Shown: positions 48,612 to 60,586, counted from the first letter of the stretch. The stretch is DNA of 64,000 bases from Daldinia sp. FL1419 (GCA_025201765.1 MU623351.1:62001-126000); one strand, 5' to 3'. The notes: generated by a model from the letters alone, not told the origin. Numbers and translations are program-made.

Positions 48612-49413
48612 CTTGGTGATCTAGTATGCCCTTTGGAGCTCGATAGCTGGTGACTGGAATTACATGAAGAGTAGTGAATTTATATTGGTAAGACCTTGGG
48701 GATGACTTTATATATACGATGACAAAATGGTCGATATCTACTACATCTCATACCGGCAGATAAATTATAATTGATGGGATAAATCGTGCGTTGACGACAA
48801 GGGGTGGGGTGACATATGCTCTCTTGTGGGATATATTATATAGTACTGCCTGCATATAACCGATGTGTTATTGGAACGAGGTCTTGTTAACTGTCTATTT
48901 AAGCTGTACTATAGAGACCGCGGTGGGATACGAAACTGTGTGTGCTGATTTTTAGCTTGAGTACCTATTCATTGATAGCACGGTTAACTAAGCGCTGTAT
49001 TTCTCTCTTTTTAGTATTTTTACCAAGAAAATTTATATTTAAATTACGGCTTTAGTTAACCGGATGAATACGACTCCATAAGAGGTCGCGGACTAAGAGT
49101 CGTGCTCGTCAACCCGTTTCGAACCACCATGTAACAGTGCGCAGCCAAGATCCCCCGCATTCCGTAATTATATGTATAAAATAAGTTTTAATATTTCCGC
49201 AGGGAAGCTATTTCGGTCCAACAGGGACCGAGACACCTTTATTGATGCAGGTACACTCATTTGGACGATCTAGATCTCGCAAGAATTGGCGATGATCTCC
49301 GGGCTATTATGGAAACTGGGCTTGGTGCCATTGTTATATCTCGCCATGTCGCCCGCGGTCCTCGGGTGCAATTGATATGAATAACATACCAAGTTCATTC
49401 TACATCTGGTAAA
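48612..49413. promoter_or_regulatory. Divergent promoter of two pectin enzymes
   Basis: 802 bp between the start codons of the pectin methylesterase and rhamnogalacturonan lyase. The two genes are probably co-induced by pectin, although no specific site is claimed. AT-rich, no gene seen. Confidence 0.5.
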
Positions 49414-51477
49414 ATGGTGTCTCTGAAGGCTTTGGCCTTTGCCACTCTCGCCGTCCGGGTAAAGGGGCTTTTGGAGGCCACGGAGACTGGAAGCCAGTAT
49501 ATTTTACGGAACGATGACCTATCTGTTGCTGTAAGCAAGAGTAACGGAGCGGTTACTCAGCTGTCACTGGGCAGGCAGGACTTACTAGGTGCGGCGAGCG
49601 GAAGCGCAGGCAGAGGGCCATATCTTGACTGCTCCTGTATCCCTAGCGGATTCTGGACCCCGGGAGGCACCGCTCGTTTCAAGCTCATCAAGGGCACCGA
49701 CTCGACCGGAACACCCTATGGAGGTGTCGTCATGAGCGATACTTATGCATCTACCAATCAGACGTTAGAACAGTACTGGTTTTTACGGGAGGGCGAGACG
49801 GGCTTGCATCTTTTCTCACGAGTCACTTACTTCAACCAAAGGACGCCTTTTCTCCGAGGGCTTGGCGAGCTACGTACGCTCTTTAGACCGAACACGAACT
49901 TGTGGACTCATCTTTCGGGAAGCGAGGGCAATTGGGCACCGATTCCCTCGTCTGATGCCAATAGGAGAGCCATCACAGTCCAAGATGCGACGACCTATCT
50001 CGGCGACTCGACGAATGATCCTTATGTAAAGCAATACTCGGATTACTTTACGAAATATGCCTTCGCTGAGGTTTGGCGTGATCACGATGTTCATGGACAG
50101 TTCTCAGACGGATCAACTAGCTCTGATGGAAATACGTACGGCGCTTGGCTAGTTCACAACACGAGGGAGACATACTACGGAGGTCCATTGCACTCAGATC
50201 TAGTTGTGGATGGTATAGTTGTAAGGCTTCCAAACCCACCCTAATTCTACCTCGATGAGGCGAATAATATTGACAATCATCCATAGTACAACTACTTGGT
50301 GTCGGGCCATCACGGCGCACCAGTCCCAAATATCACTCACGGCTTTGATCGTACCTGGGGCCCGCAGTACTACCACTTCAACAAGGGCGGACCGAAGACA
50401 ACACTCGCTGAATTGAGAGCTGATGCTGCACAATACGCAAATCCGGAATGGAACAGCGAATTCTACGACAGCATCGCCCAGTACGTGCCTAACTATGCGC
50501 CATCATCAAAGCGAACTACGTTCAAAGCTACGATTGAATTGCCTGAGGGCGCGAAGAGGCCACTTGCCGTCCTCGCCGAAAACAAGCAGGACTTCCAATT
50601 GAATGTCTTCGACCAGTCTAGTCTGCAGTACTGGGCAGATGTAAATCCTGACACCGGAGCGGTGGAGATTCCTAGGGTGAAAGAAGGCACTTACAGACTT
50701 ACTGTATATGCCGACGGCATCTTTGGCTGGTTCATCCAAGACGAGGTCAAAGTCTCTAAATCCGCGAGTGATACTCCGTCGAAGTTCCAATGGAAACCTG
50801 AAAGTGCAGGTAAAGAGATATGGAGAATTGGCGTTCCCGACAAGTCGGCGGGTGAGTACAAGCACGGTTATGCACCAGATACATCGAAACCTCTGCAGCC
50901 CGAGCAGTATCGCGTGTACTGGGCGAACTGGGACTTCCCAACCGACTTCCCAGACGGCGTGCGATTCAAGGTCGGAGAGAGCAAGGAGGCCGAAGACTTC
51001 AATTACATCCACTGGAGTGTTTTCCCCGGAAAATCGAATTTCTTTCGCGCGCAGCCGTACTACGAAAACGTGAATAATTGGACTATTCAATTCGATCTTA
51101 CCAGTGAGCAATTAACCGAAGCCAAAAAGGCGACACTTACAGTCGAGCTGGCGGGCGTGAAGACGGCCAACGGAAACGACAAGTGGGCGTCGCTTCCGAA
51201 GGAAAAGTACTCCAACGTGCCGTACACCGTCGCCGCTAACGGCCGGGATGTGGAGACGTGGATCATACCGTCGTACCGGAGCGGCTCGTGCGGAGCCCGG
51301 AGCAGCGTCGTCTGTCAGAATTTTGGCAAGAAATTCGAATTTTCGACGGAATTGCTAAAGGAGGGCGTCAACGAGCTTGTTCTGAGTCTACCGTTCAATG
51401 CGACGAATACGGAGACAGCGCTTTTGCCGGGAACGATATACTTGCAGTACGATGCACTGAGGTTTGAACTTAGCTAG
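49414..51477 (+). CDS. Secreted rhamnogalacturonan lyase (PL4)
   Basis: Two exons (49414..50220, 50287..51477) encode 665 residues. It cleaves the rhamnogalacturonan I backbone by beta-elimination outside the cell. A weak signal peptide covers about residues 1-18 (LKALAFATLAV). The N-terminal catalytic domain (about 25-330) contains YILRNDDLSVAVSKSNG, GLGELRTLFRPN and GHHGAPVPNITHGFDRTWGP. A fibronectin-like domain (about 385-465, GTYRLTVYADGIFGWF) and a C-terminal carbohydrate-binding-like domain (IWRIGVPDKSAGEY, PGTIYLQYDALRFEL) complete the usual three-domain PL4 architecture. The 66 bp intron joins VDGIV to YNYLVSGHHG. Divergent from the pectin methylesterase. Confidence 0.93.
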
Positions 51478-52286
51478 ACTGCGGTTGAGTAACTAGTTGT
51501 ATGTTAGTTTATTGTTTGAAAATCTCACTAACTGGGTATCTAGTTATGCTATACTATATTGTATAGAAAGGGATACTGTGTGCTTGTGTTAGTTTTATTT
51601 TGAACCTAACGAATAGTTGCGACAATATGTCCCATTCTATACTTTAATGACCGTCATTTTAGTGGCGCATATCATCCATACCGTTCCTAACAAAGGCCCT
51701 CAACTAAAAGGAACTAGTTAGCCATAGTTACGAGTTTGGAACAAGTAGTTAAAAGTTTCTTTGTAATTACCCAGGTACCCAGGTAGTCGATTCGTAAACT
51801 TCTTCAGGGGGCTTGCTTTGCTTTGATGGATCGATCAAAGATTTACCGAAGTCAGCGATGCGGGTACCTATTTATAGAAGGCACTTGCTTATAGTATCTG
51901 CATTGGAAGAGTTGATTGGCGGCTGATGGGTTTCGGTAATCACCATGATTCGCGAGAGTTTATCGATAAGATGCGTCGATGGTCGCTGCCCGCGTCTACC
52001 GTGACATGACGCGACGTCACAATTTCCAATCTCCATTCCTAAAAGTCCCCCCCATATTTTTACTTTTCCTCTTTTACGCATTTTCCAATGAGCGATGTTT
52101 TACGATTCTACGTCGGGACTGCTTCGACGAAAAAAAAAAAAGAAATACCCTATATCGATACTCCGTCCGGGTGTTACAATTATCCAACGACCCGACCCCA
52201 AAACCAGCGGACGGATTCATCGTAAGCGCTAGCAGCAGAAAATAGTTTGAGGCCGTCAAAAACTTGTACCGATTAATGCGACCCGA
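51478..52286. other. Spacer between RG lyase and the Ser-rich gene
   Basis: This holds the lyase transcript end and the promoter of the next gene. A run of 12 A occurs near 52130. No gene seen. Confidence 0.45.
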
Positions 52287-54448
52287 ATGGCTACGGTTAG
52301 GTATGAAGAAGAAATAGCAGTGATGGATGAAGATTTAAAAGTCGAAGGCTACGTCGGCCAAAGAAATGGGAATCAAGGATTTGGAAATATCGAAAGATCT
52401 CCGCTTTCCAAACCGAGAAGTTTATCTGACGGCGGAGGAACACAATTATCACCATCTCCACATATACTGGAAGCATCGCGGCGTACATCCAAAGACGACA
52501 CAGACAGTTCTTTAATTGGAAAGGATAAAACCCAAGAAACAACAGCGTCAGCGTCAGCGCCAACGTCAACGTCAACGTCAACAATCATCAATACTACACC
52601 AGTTACACCTAGGAGACCAGAATTTCCAATGCGCGGTTTGTCAATACAAATGTCACAGTGCGATTCTGTTTCGCCAGCTCAAACATCCAACCACGTTAAA
52701 CTTGCCCCTCTTTCCCCTAAACTTGATCATTCGCAGATCTATGCTTCACCAACCAACATTCTACCTCGTCGCTCTCGTGGCCTTGATTTTTCCAGAGCCG
52801 CCACTAGCTTACATCATTCCACTCTTGCCGAACAATCCTCTCCTGATTCTTCACCCACTATCGGTGGACGCGCCATGAATATTCCCGGTCGCGGTAATGG
52901 TGATTATGGTCAAGAGCAATCTATTACTTCGTTATGGTCTATGATGGGTAATCAAGAGCGCATGAATATTTCTAGTTCTGTCGGCAGCATGAATCCCTTA
53001 GCTTCTGATTCATCCTCTAGCTCTGACGATGACGATCCCATGGATGAAGAAATGGAAGATGCCATATTAGGTACACCGCAGGTCTCTAAGGGTAGCCAGC
53101 AACTTAGGAATCTACCGTTTGGCTCTTCTAATAATGTCGTCCCGTGGATGCCGGGGTCGTCGCCAGCTGCGAATAGTCTTCAAAGCTTCCGAACACGACC
53201 GCGCAGGCACCCGAAAAAGAAACCGCGCGTAGCTGGGCTAGGCTTCAGCCCTGCTCCACCCTCCTTTTCCAAGTCACCACCTAATAACGTGGTCAAAGAT
53301 ATTAGAGACTCTTCTATCCCTCACAACCGGAGAGAAAGCATCAGCTGGGCTGCCAACCAGCTGCACATCTCCGGTAGTGAAAGCGACGACAAGTCTATAG
53401 ATGCAAGTGATGCACTATCGAGAGATGGTACGAGAGGTGTCGTTAAGCGGGCCGTTACGAGGCGGGGCAGTCTACTAGTGAGTTTTACTATTTCTTTTAC
53501 AAGATAACACCTACTAAGCACCCCCCTTAGCCAAAGACCAAAGGGTTCGCGCGCATTCGTGCCGCTCTGATGGAGGAGAGCGCCCCGGTCGATTCGGAGA
53601 CTCGTAGGGAAGCAGAAGTTATCCGTCAAGTACGTGAGAGTGACATGGACCTCGAGCCCCGTGTACCGCCCGGCCAACCTTCGGCTCTAGACATACCTAA
53701 CATGTCTACTGCCCAATCTTCTCCAAACCTAGGCGCTGCGCAGGACTCTCTCGACGATATCCCGGAAGACGACATGATGACCGACTCTGGGTTGTCGAGT
53801 AGTTTTAAGCAGCAGGCTTTGAAGAACTCCAAGGGTAAGAATTTTTGGGAGAACTTCTCCGAAACGAGCAGCGTCACAGGCACGCGTATTACGCCACCGC
53901 CTTCGTCCCTTATGCCTAGGGGATCGTCATCCGGGATGAGCGAGGACGTTAACATGGACTCGCCTTCCCTGTCAGCGGGTCCCGGTCTGTTCGGCTCGGG
54001 CCAAAACGGTAATCCGGGAAGCGAAAGTCAAAAGTCGGATACCCCGCAATTGTCGTCCCTCCCGCCGTCTATGCAAGGAGGCTCCATCCCACCCACAGCC
54101 GCCGAGATCACGCGGCGCATCAACAACAAGCGTCGGCGCGACGACGATTACTTCGACACGCATGGACTAAAGAGGCGCGCCGTGAGCCCGGGCATGAATA
54201 GTGTTCACGGGTCACCGGTGACGCAGAGTCCGTTGCAGCGGGACGCGGGTCCCTGGGGTCCGGGATCTAGACCGGGAAGCAACCACGGCGGCGAGAGAGA
54301 GCGGGATAAAGCGTCCGGAACAGGAACGCCGAGCGAAAATGGGAGCGTCGGCGGGAATGGTGGGAGGATGGTTAATGGGAAGGGAAGGGTTGGGTTTCAG
54401 GGCATGGTGGATACGAATGATGGACTCATGCGTATGAGCATTGAGTAG
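52287..54448 (+). CDS. Unknown Ser-rich, probably nuclear protein
   Basis: Two exons (52287..53477, 53531..54448) encode 702 residues. The protein is Ser/Pro/Asn-rich and largely disordered. Candidate conserved blocks are GLSIQMS (near 115), LSPKLDHSQIYASPTNILP then RRSRGLDFSRAATSLHHSTL (about 140-185), SITSLWSMMGN (about 215), and PKTKGFARIRAALMEE right after the intron. An acidic Ser/Asp/Glu patch lies near 245-260. Basic clusters (RRHPKKKPR, NNKRRRDDD, LKRRAVSP) look like nuclear signals. Short SP/TP motifs suggest kinase regulation. I do not recognise the family. The 53 bp intron is supported by the in-frame join LLPKTKGF, with a CTACTAA branch point. Confidence 0.75.
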
Positions 54449-55056
54449 CGCCGGTTCGTACCCCGCGCCTACCCCAACCCGATATGTGATCCCTGTTTTT
54501 GTTTGCATGTGTGGATGCGGTGAGATGTTGCGATGTGTTGCAGATAGCGGGATGTGTCGACTCGACCCTCGGCTTTGGAAACTCGCTACCTAAAGGTACT
54601 GGATGCTATTGTGAGGATAGCGCGAATGGATGGCGATGGTATCAGCGATCCTGATGTTTATTGCTCGGCGGCTGGCTGACTGACTTTTCTATCGCATGGC
54701 GTCGCGCTGCGAGGGCAGGGCATGGTTATGATACATGAATATTATTATTATTGATAATAAAATTACCTGACTTTATACTCCTTTGAGATTGATGTGGGCT
54801 TGTACTATATTGATATGTACCTATCTAGAATGGCTGGATATTGCTTGGGATAGTATACACCGGTCGCCGAGGTGGATGTCTAGGTACGTTGGTTGGGTTC
54901 CAATGTAGTATCTAGATTCTAATTATTCTCATTACTCCTTACACAAGTTACCTATACACAGTATACTGGCGTTGTACATAATGATACATACATACATACT
55001 ATTATATTTCTTACAGTGGCGTCTATCCTGTGCGCCTGTGTCGGTTATCCTACATT
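54449..55056. other. Convergent spacer
   Basis: This holds the transcript ends of the Ser-rich gene and the glycosylase. AT-rich words and TACA repeats around 54985-55000. No gene seen. Confidence 0.5.
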
Positions 55057-55310
55057 CTAAGCCGCCACACGGCTAAGTCTACTCGACCGTCTTCTTCCAA
55101 GCCCGGGTTCTGGCTTGGCCGGTTTTGTAGCTTCTTTCTTTTGCTTGCTCGACTTTCGAGATGCCTTCGGGGCGGGCTTTTCTTCCTCTTCTGCCTCCTC
55201 TTTCTCGTCTTCTTCGGCCTCTTCTTTCATGACTTTTCTAGCGGGTTTCGCTTTCGTAGTCTTAGCTTTTTTGCTGGGACGCTCTTCCGCCTCTCCCTCC
55301 GACTCGTCTT
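55057..55310 (-). other. Displaced C-terminal tail of the DNA glycosylase
   Basis: An 84-codon frame, rich in Lys, Glu and Ala and ending RRRSSRLSRVAA, starts where the glycosylase frame stops but lies in another frame. Composition and the terminal Arg/Ser motif match the tails of fungal Fpg proteins, and the open frame extends upstream beside the glycosylase frame for about 95 nt (SRFFKGKGKGK). A one-base indel in about 55325-55410 would join them. A 41 nt intron from a weak GTGAAAG donor would also join the frames but looks too short. Confidence 0.65.
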
Positions 55311-56454
55311 TCACTTGTTTTTTGCCCTTGCTTTTCCCCTTGCCTTTCCCCTTGAAGAATCGGCTCTCCGTCTCATCTTCCGCTCTGCGGACTCCTCCTT
55401 AACGTCGTCAATCGTAGTCTGCCCTCTCTTTTTCTGCACGCTGGGAACCACACAGCTCGTTCGTCCGCCTACGGTGATATGAATAATCTTCTCCCCACTC
55501 GGCAACGTAGTAGGGGAGTCCTTCTTCCCCTTTCCCCAGCGGTGCTTAAACAGCCAGTCCTCAGGGAACTGATCCGAGTCCCCCAGTTTCTCGACCGCGG
55601 TATCGCATACATAATTAATAGCCTTATACAAAGTACTAATATCCGCATCGTCGAAATCGTCGCAGTACTGCTCAGGGTGAAGTTTGGCCTGGTACATAAT
55701 CTCATCACCGACCCAATTTCCAATCCCGCTAATCGTCGACTGGTCCAGCAGTAACGCCTTAATAGGCACATGTCTCTTCCTCATCTTCCGCTTTAGAAAA
55801 TCCTCCGTAAACACGTCCTTATCTTGAACGGGATCCGGCCCGTTTTCAACTAGAGGCGAGTGCTTTCTGATTTCCTCGCCGGGACAATCCACGAGACGGA
55901 TGCGGCTGAAGCGCCGGAAGTCGGTAAAGGCGACTTCGATCTTGGGATCGCTGTCTGTTTCTAGTTGGAATTTCCAGTAGTTGGGAGGCCATTGCTCTTT
56001 TTCGTTTTTGGTCCTCTCGATGTAGCGTGTGTATCCTGTTTGCATACCCCGGATCTGAACCCATCCAGTCATGCCTATTCAAAACAAATAAATATGGTAT
56101 TCACTAGGTGAGTAGTTGAATAGTAATTCTAACTCACCCAAGTGCATAACAGGATGCGGCGGCTTCGAAAGCACCATCCAAAAATACTTCCCCTGGCTCC
56201 CGACCCCCAGCACCTTCTTCCCCGTCAGAGCGGCCTCGAACGCGGGACCGCTCGTCCCGACTTTTCCAAACACGACGCTGTCATCCGGGGCTATCGCCTT
56301 GCTGATGGTCTTCCCGGTCAGGTGTAAGCGAAGGAAATGAACGACGCGAGCAACTTTTTACACACGCACGGCGTTAATATAACATTCCCGTCCGGGTTAA
56401 GCATGGCAGATGTAACGCTTATAAGCTTGTCTTACCTTCGGCAATCTCAGGCAT
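55311..56454 (-). CDS. Formamidopyrimidine-DNA glycosylase (Fpg/MutM/Nei family)
   Basis: Three exons, complement(55311..56074, 56138..56353, 56436..56454), give 332 residues to the stop at 55311. The enzyme removes oxidised purines or pyrimidines by N-terminal proline chemistry. The mature N-terminus reads MPEIAEVARVVHFLR, so the catalytic Pro2-Glu3 pair is present. GKYFWMVL, MHLGMTGW, DPRR-like FTDFRRFSRIRLVD and the helix-two-turn-helix SGIGNWVGDE follow. A canonical zinc finger is absent, as in other fungal and plant Fpg proteins. The first exon holds only 19 coding bases. Introns of 82 and 63 bp restore the N-terminal blocks. The Lys/Arg/Glu-rich tail that homologues carry continues in another frame at 55057-55310 (separate entry), so the C-terminus is probably frameshifted. 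Confidence 0.9.
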
Positions 56455-57430
56455 CGCAAAGATTAGAAAATCGTACAGGTTGATGTCGTGAGAGAGCAGC
56501 TAGGTATTACAAAAATAAAGCTTGATTATTTATCAAATAGTACAGGACTCAAAATTAAATATTATAACTAGATTTTTTTTTTTTTTTCTTTCTCTTAGGT
56601 AGTAGACGGCAAGAAATCAGTATTAAAAAGGCACCTTAGAGGCAAGTCACATGTAAGTAAACAAAAAGGGCAAAAGGGCAAAAAGGGACGTGCCTCAGCC
56701 TCATGCGATGTGATGCCGTGGCTTTCAAATTTGACCGTCTGACTCAGTTAGATCTGATGGCCTCGACTCCTTGGCGGTGAGATCGGTTGAATGTCAACGT
56801 TTAATTATAAGTAGACAAAAATAGTGTAACTATCTCCGTGCCTCTGAATTTACGCAAATTCGAGATCCGACGAGAAACGCTCGAAAGTTACAAATAAGAC
56901 GTGTTTCATTGGACGATATTATTCAGCTTGTGATATAGTATTTCGTTAAATATATCTTCATATATCGGTATGGAGAAGAATTTCGAATCAAATGTTAGGG
57001 TAAGCACTTGCATTTTGCGATATTAGCTTTAATGACGAAGAAAATGGTTCATGTTATCGCAAGGTTGTGTGAAGCAGGCTAGACTTAAAAAAAATAGGCC
57101 GACTTTTACCAAGGTACAACGGAAGCAAGTATGGCGCATTTGACACATTATCGCATGAAATCGGCAAATCTAGGAGGTGTTCGGCCAATAACGGTAACTC
57201 CCCTCCAAATAAAGAACATTAGCGGTAAAGTCTTAGTTAAAGAATGTGGTAACGTTCAGGACGCCCCATTATAAGCTGGCTGTAGCGTATGAACCTATGA
57301 AACGCAGCGGGGGTTTTTTCTGGGACGGCGGCTGACAAGCCTAAATATTAGTGGTTACTAGGTGGAGTTACAGCGAGCAGCAGCACGTAGCAGCAGGTCG
57401 CAACAGGTCGCAACAGGTCGTAAAATGGGT
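56455..57430. other. Spacer left of the inverted-repeat element
   Basis: This holds the glycosylase promoter. A T-run lies near 56573-56588. Three 10-bp direct repeats (CAGCAGGTCG then two CAACAGGTCG) at 57391-57420 stop 10 bp short of the element. No gene seen. Confidence 0.5.
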
Positions 57431-58329
57431 AGTACAAATCGGGTCTAGGAAGTCTCCGGACACCTACAATTATTTACTATTAAAATAATAAAATATTAAT
57501 AACTTTACAACCACACATTCGATTTTATTAAAATTAAATGTATTAAAATAAATAAATTTTTAATTTTTAATTTAATATATTTTTATTAATATATTATTAA
57601 TATTTTAAATATTAAATATTAAATTTTAATTTTTTATAAATTTATATAAAAAAAGAATCTTAAATTGCTTTTTAAATTGTTAATATATAAAGTTATAAAA
57701 AATATTATAAGTTCATATAATATTAAAGATTTAATATATAAAATCTTGGATTAAAATATTAAATATTTATATTTTTAAATAATTTTTGAAATATACAATA
57801 TAAAAATATAAAAACTTTGAGATTTAGTTTTAAAAATTGGAAAAAATATGATTTAGGTTTAATTTAGGTTCATGACTAACATGTTAAAATTTGAAAATTC
57901 TATATTTAATATTGGGGGTATAATCATAAATTATCTAATAATATATCAAAAAAGTCATATATTTCAAAAACTTATAAAAAATCCTGAATAACGTTATTTT
58001 AATTCCAAAACTATATAAATAAATTAAGAATTACTTAATTAAATAATAATTAAAATTATATTATAAAATAATACATATAAAAAATATAATAGTTATTTAA
58101 ACTTATCTATATTCTTCAACAATTTTTACTAATCCAAAACCTTAAATACATAACTATATAATAGGCCTTTTAAATCCAAAGAATTCTTATAAAATTCTAC
58201 CAAATTTAATTAATTTAATAAAACAAATTGCATCTAAATAACTCCCAAATTGGTAAATTTATGACTTTTTATATATTTTTGGCTTACATTTTTTACCTGT
58301 CCGGAGACTTCCTAGACCCGATTTGTACT
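57431..58329. mobile_element. Non-autonomous, AT-rich DNA transposon remnant with 32 bp perfect terminal inverted repeats
   Basis: The left end 57431-57462 (starting AGTACAAATCGGGTCTAGGA) is the exact reverse complement of the right end 58298-58329, all 32 bases. The 835 bp interior is overwhelmingly A/T, has no meaningful frame and looks as if C-to-T mutation has emptied it, while the ends retain normal base content. Size, inverted repeats and absence of coding fit a MITE or a decayed Tc1/mariner- or pogo-like element. No clear target duplication is seen: the flanks read GGGT on the left and GACG on the right, and a TA duplication would need a changed base. Confidence 0.85.
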
Positions 58330-58998
58330 GACGTTAGCTCGCAGTGATTGCCACCGAAACAGTGTCCACAATTGCCCACTAACATCACTGAGCCCCGTTT
58401 GCGTAACCCGGCAGAAAATTTTAAACTTTTTTTTTTTTTGCTCATTTGCAGGTGGTGAGCCCCGCGGTCAATTAGATTCAAGGAAAATCATCCCTCCAAT
58501 CTTTCTTCTCCTGTCATGCAGCTGTAACCAGACTTCCAACAAGTACGAATTGCACACGATTCCCATCCTAAAATCTTTGTTGTTATAATCTTCATCATGG
58601 ATCTTCTCTAGGATTCAAGGATCTCATACTCTTTTAAACCCTTGAGAACTTGTTCATAGTCATCTCCAGTCTGACATCTGAGCTTGTCTCGTCATCTTTC
58701 TTCCTCCTTGGTCTTGTCACCTCTTGTAGCTTATTCGTCTCACTCAAGCTTTTTGAGAGCTCAAACCCCCAAGCGCCTCCTCTATACATATATCCATCAC
58801 CGCAATCGGACCAGCTTGAGGATTTCTCTGCAACAGTAAACCTTGAATATATTGCTCGAGAACGGCGGGTATTGCATACGACGCAACCTATAACGTCGTT
58901 AAGCCTTCCTCTATAAAACTCAACCCGATATTCTTCTTTGAGAGGTCGTCTTTGATTTTTGTCGACACCGCCTTTTCTTTCCCTAATTGATCGCCAAG
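58330..58998. promoter_or_regulatory. Leader and promoter of the PRPP synthetase
   Basis: The 350 bp before the start are pyrimidine-rich (repeated TCTTCTT and CTTTTC), as often seen in highly expressed fungal genes. A frame at 58650-58916 inside it has no protein-like features. No gene seen. Confidence 0.5.
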
Positions 58999-60586
58999 AT
59001 GGTTAGAAACATCGTCATCCTTTCTGGGAATTCGCACCCAGCCCTATCGGAGTCTGTCTGCAATATGCTCGGGATTCCCGCTGGAAATCGTATACTGAGC
59101 AAATTTTCGGTTGGCGAAACTCGTTGCGAGATTCAGGACTCCGTGCGAGGCAAGGATGTTTTCATCATCCAATCTGGAGGTGGTTCCATAAATGACCACC
59201 TAATAGAACTTTGTATCAGTACGCATCACAAGTTGACTCTTAGTTCTCTTACTGTTGGTCGGCTAACCAGAGTAAAATAGTGATATCCGCTTGTAAAACG
59301 GGCTCGGCGAAGCGCGTCACGGCTGTGCTTCCTTTATTCCCCTACTCTCGACAACCAGATCTGCCCTATAATAAGGTCGGAGCACCTTTGTCGAGACCTC
59401 CCACCGAAGTCCCTAAGGACAAGTATACGTTTGAGAGCGTCCCGGCTACGCCTGCACCTGGCATCGCCAAGAGCGCTAGCTTTGGCAAGGAGACCGACCT
59501 CGCAAGAGCAATGAGCAAGACGTCCCTTACCAACGGAATGACAAATGGACTACCTCGCACCACTAGCGAGAACTATTTTAACAATAACGGCAACACCAAC
59601 GGAACTATCAACGGAACTCCCAACGGCAGCACGAATGGGGATATACCTCCAGCCCATAACTACCTTACGCATTCGCGTGCGGGAAGCTATACTACCCACG
59701 ACTATGAGAACCCCGGTCTCATCTCTACCTTCCAGGCTAAGCCGGGCTATAAGAGATGGGTTGCGCAGGCTGGAACTCTGGTAGCAGATCTATTGACCTG
59801 CGCCGGCGCGGACCAGTATGTGTCTCCTTAGTTTGAGAGTAGACGTGGCCCCATCGTATGGGGTTTCTGTCTTGAAGCTCTATATGACTATGTTTCCATT
59901 AGGCGGTTTGTTGTTAGGGTGTAAGCTAACTTGAGCCGTAGCGTCGTCGCTTTGGATCTTCATGATCCCCAGTACCAAGGCTTCTTCGATATTCCGATGG
60001 ACAATCTTTACGGCCGACCCTTGCTGAAGAGATATATCCAGCAGAACATTCCCGACTATAAGGAAGCCGTGATTGTGAGTCCAGATGCCGGCGGCGCGAA
60101 AAGAGCTACCGCTATCGCTGATAGTCTGGGCATGGATTTCGCCCTGATCCACAAGGTAAGATGAATATGTTCGGTACGCGCCCTTAAACTCACCATATGG
60201 ATTAGGAACGACGACCTACACGGATCACGGATCGCCAAAATGCGACAATGATGCTCGTGGGTAATGTTGCGAACCGAGTTTGTATTCTGGTTGATGATCT
60301 GGCCGATACCGCCAATACTATTACACGTGCCGCAAAGCTCGTACGCAGGGAGGGAGCTACTGCGGTTTACGCGCTCCTCACCCATGGCGTGTTCAGCGGC
60401 GACGCCATCGCACGGATTAACGCTTCGGCCCTCGATAAAGTGATTGTGACCAATTCCGTCCCCCAGGATGAGCACAAGCGACTATGTCCTAAGCTCGAAG
60501 TACTGGACGTGTCACCTATATTCGCCGAGGCTATCCGTCGCATTCACCACGGTGAATCCATTAGCGTCTTGTTTCAATATGATTGA
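58999..60586 (+). CDS. PRS1: Ribose-phosphate pyrophosphokinase (PRPP synthetase) with internal insertion
   Basis: Four exons (58999..59218, 59281..59815, 59942..60155, 60206..60586) encode 449 residues. The enzyme makes phosphoribosyl pyrophosphate from ribose-5-phosphate and ATP for purines, pyrimidines, His, Trp and NAD. Seen are GNSHPALSE at the start, the FPYSRQ block, the metal/ATP segment VALDLHDPQYQGFFDIP, VVSPDAGGAKRATAIAD-type sequence (VIVSPDAGGAKRA), KERRPTRIT and the PRPP loop VCILVDDLADTANTI. A non-homologous insertion of about 110 residues (roughly 108-220), rich in Asn, Thr and Gly, resembles the NHR of yeast Prs1 and Prs5, which act in a heteromeric complex. The HxxMDLH stretch reads HVVALDLH here. 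The start is the ATG at 58999; a TTG upstream is not needed. Confidence 0.93.

Noticed and set aside
49095..49135. TTCGAA-containing stretch resembling a tRNA B box on the minus strand
   Set aside because: No matching A box or foldable acceptor stem was found at the right distance.
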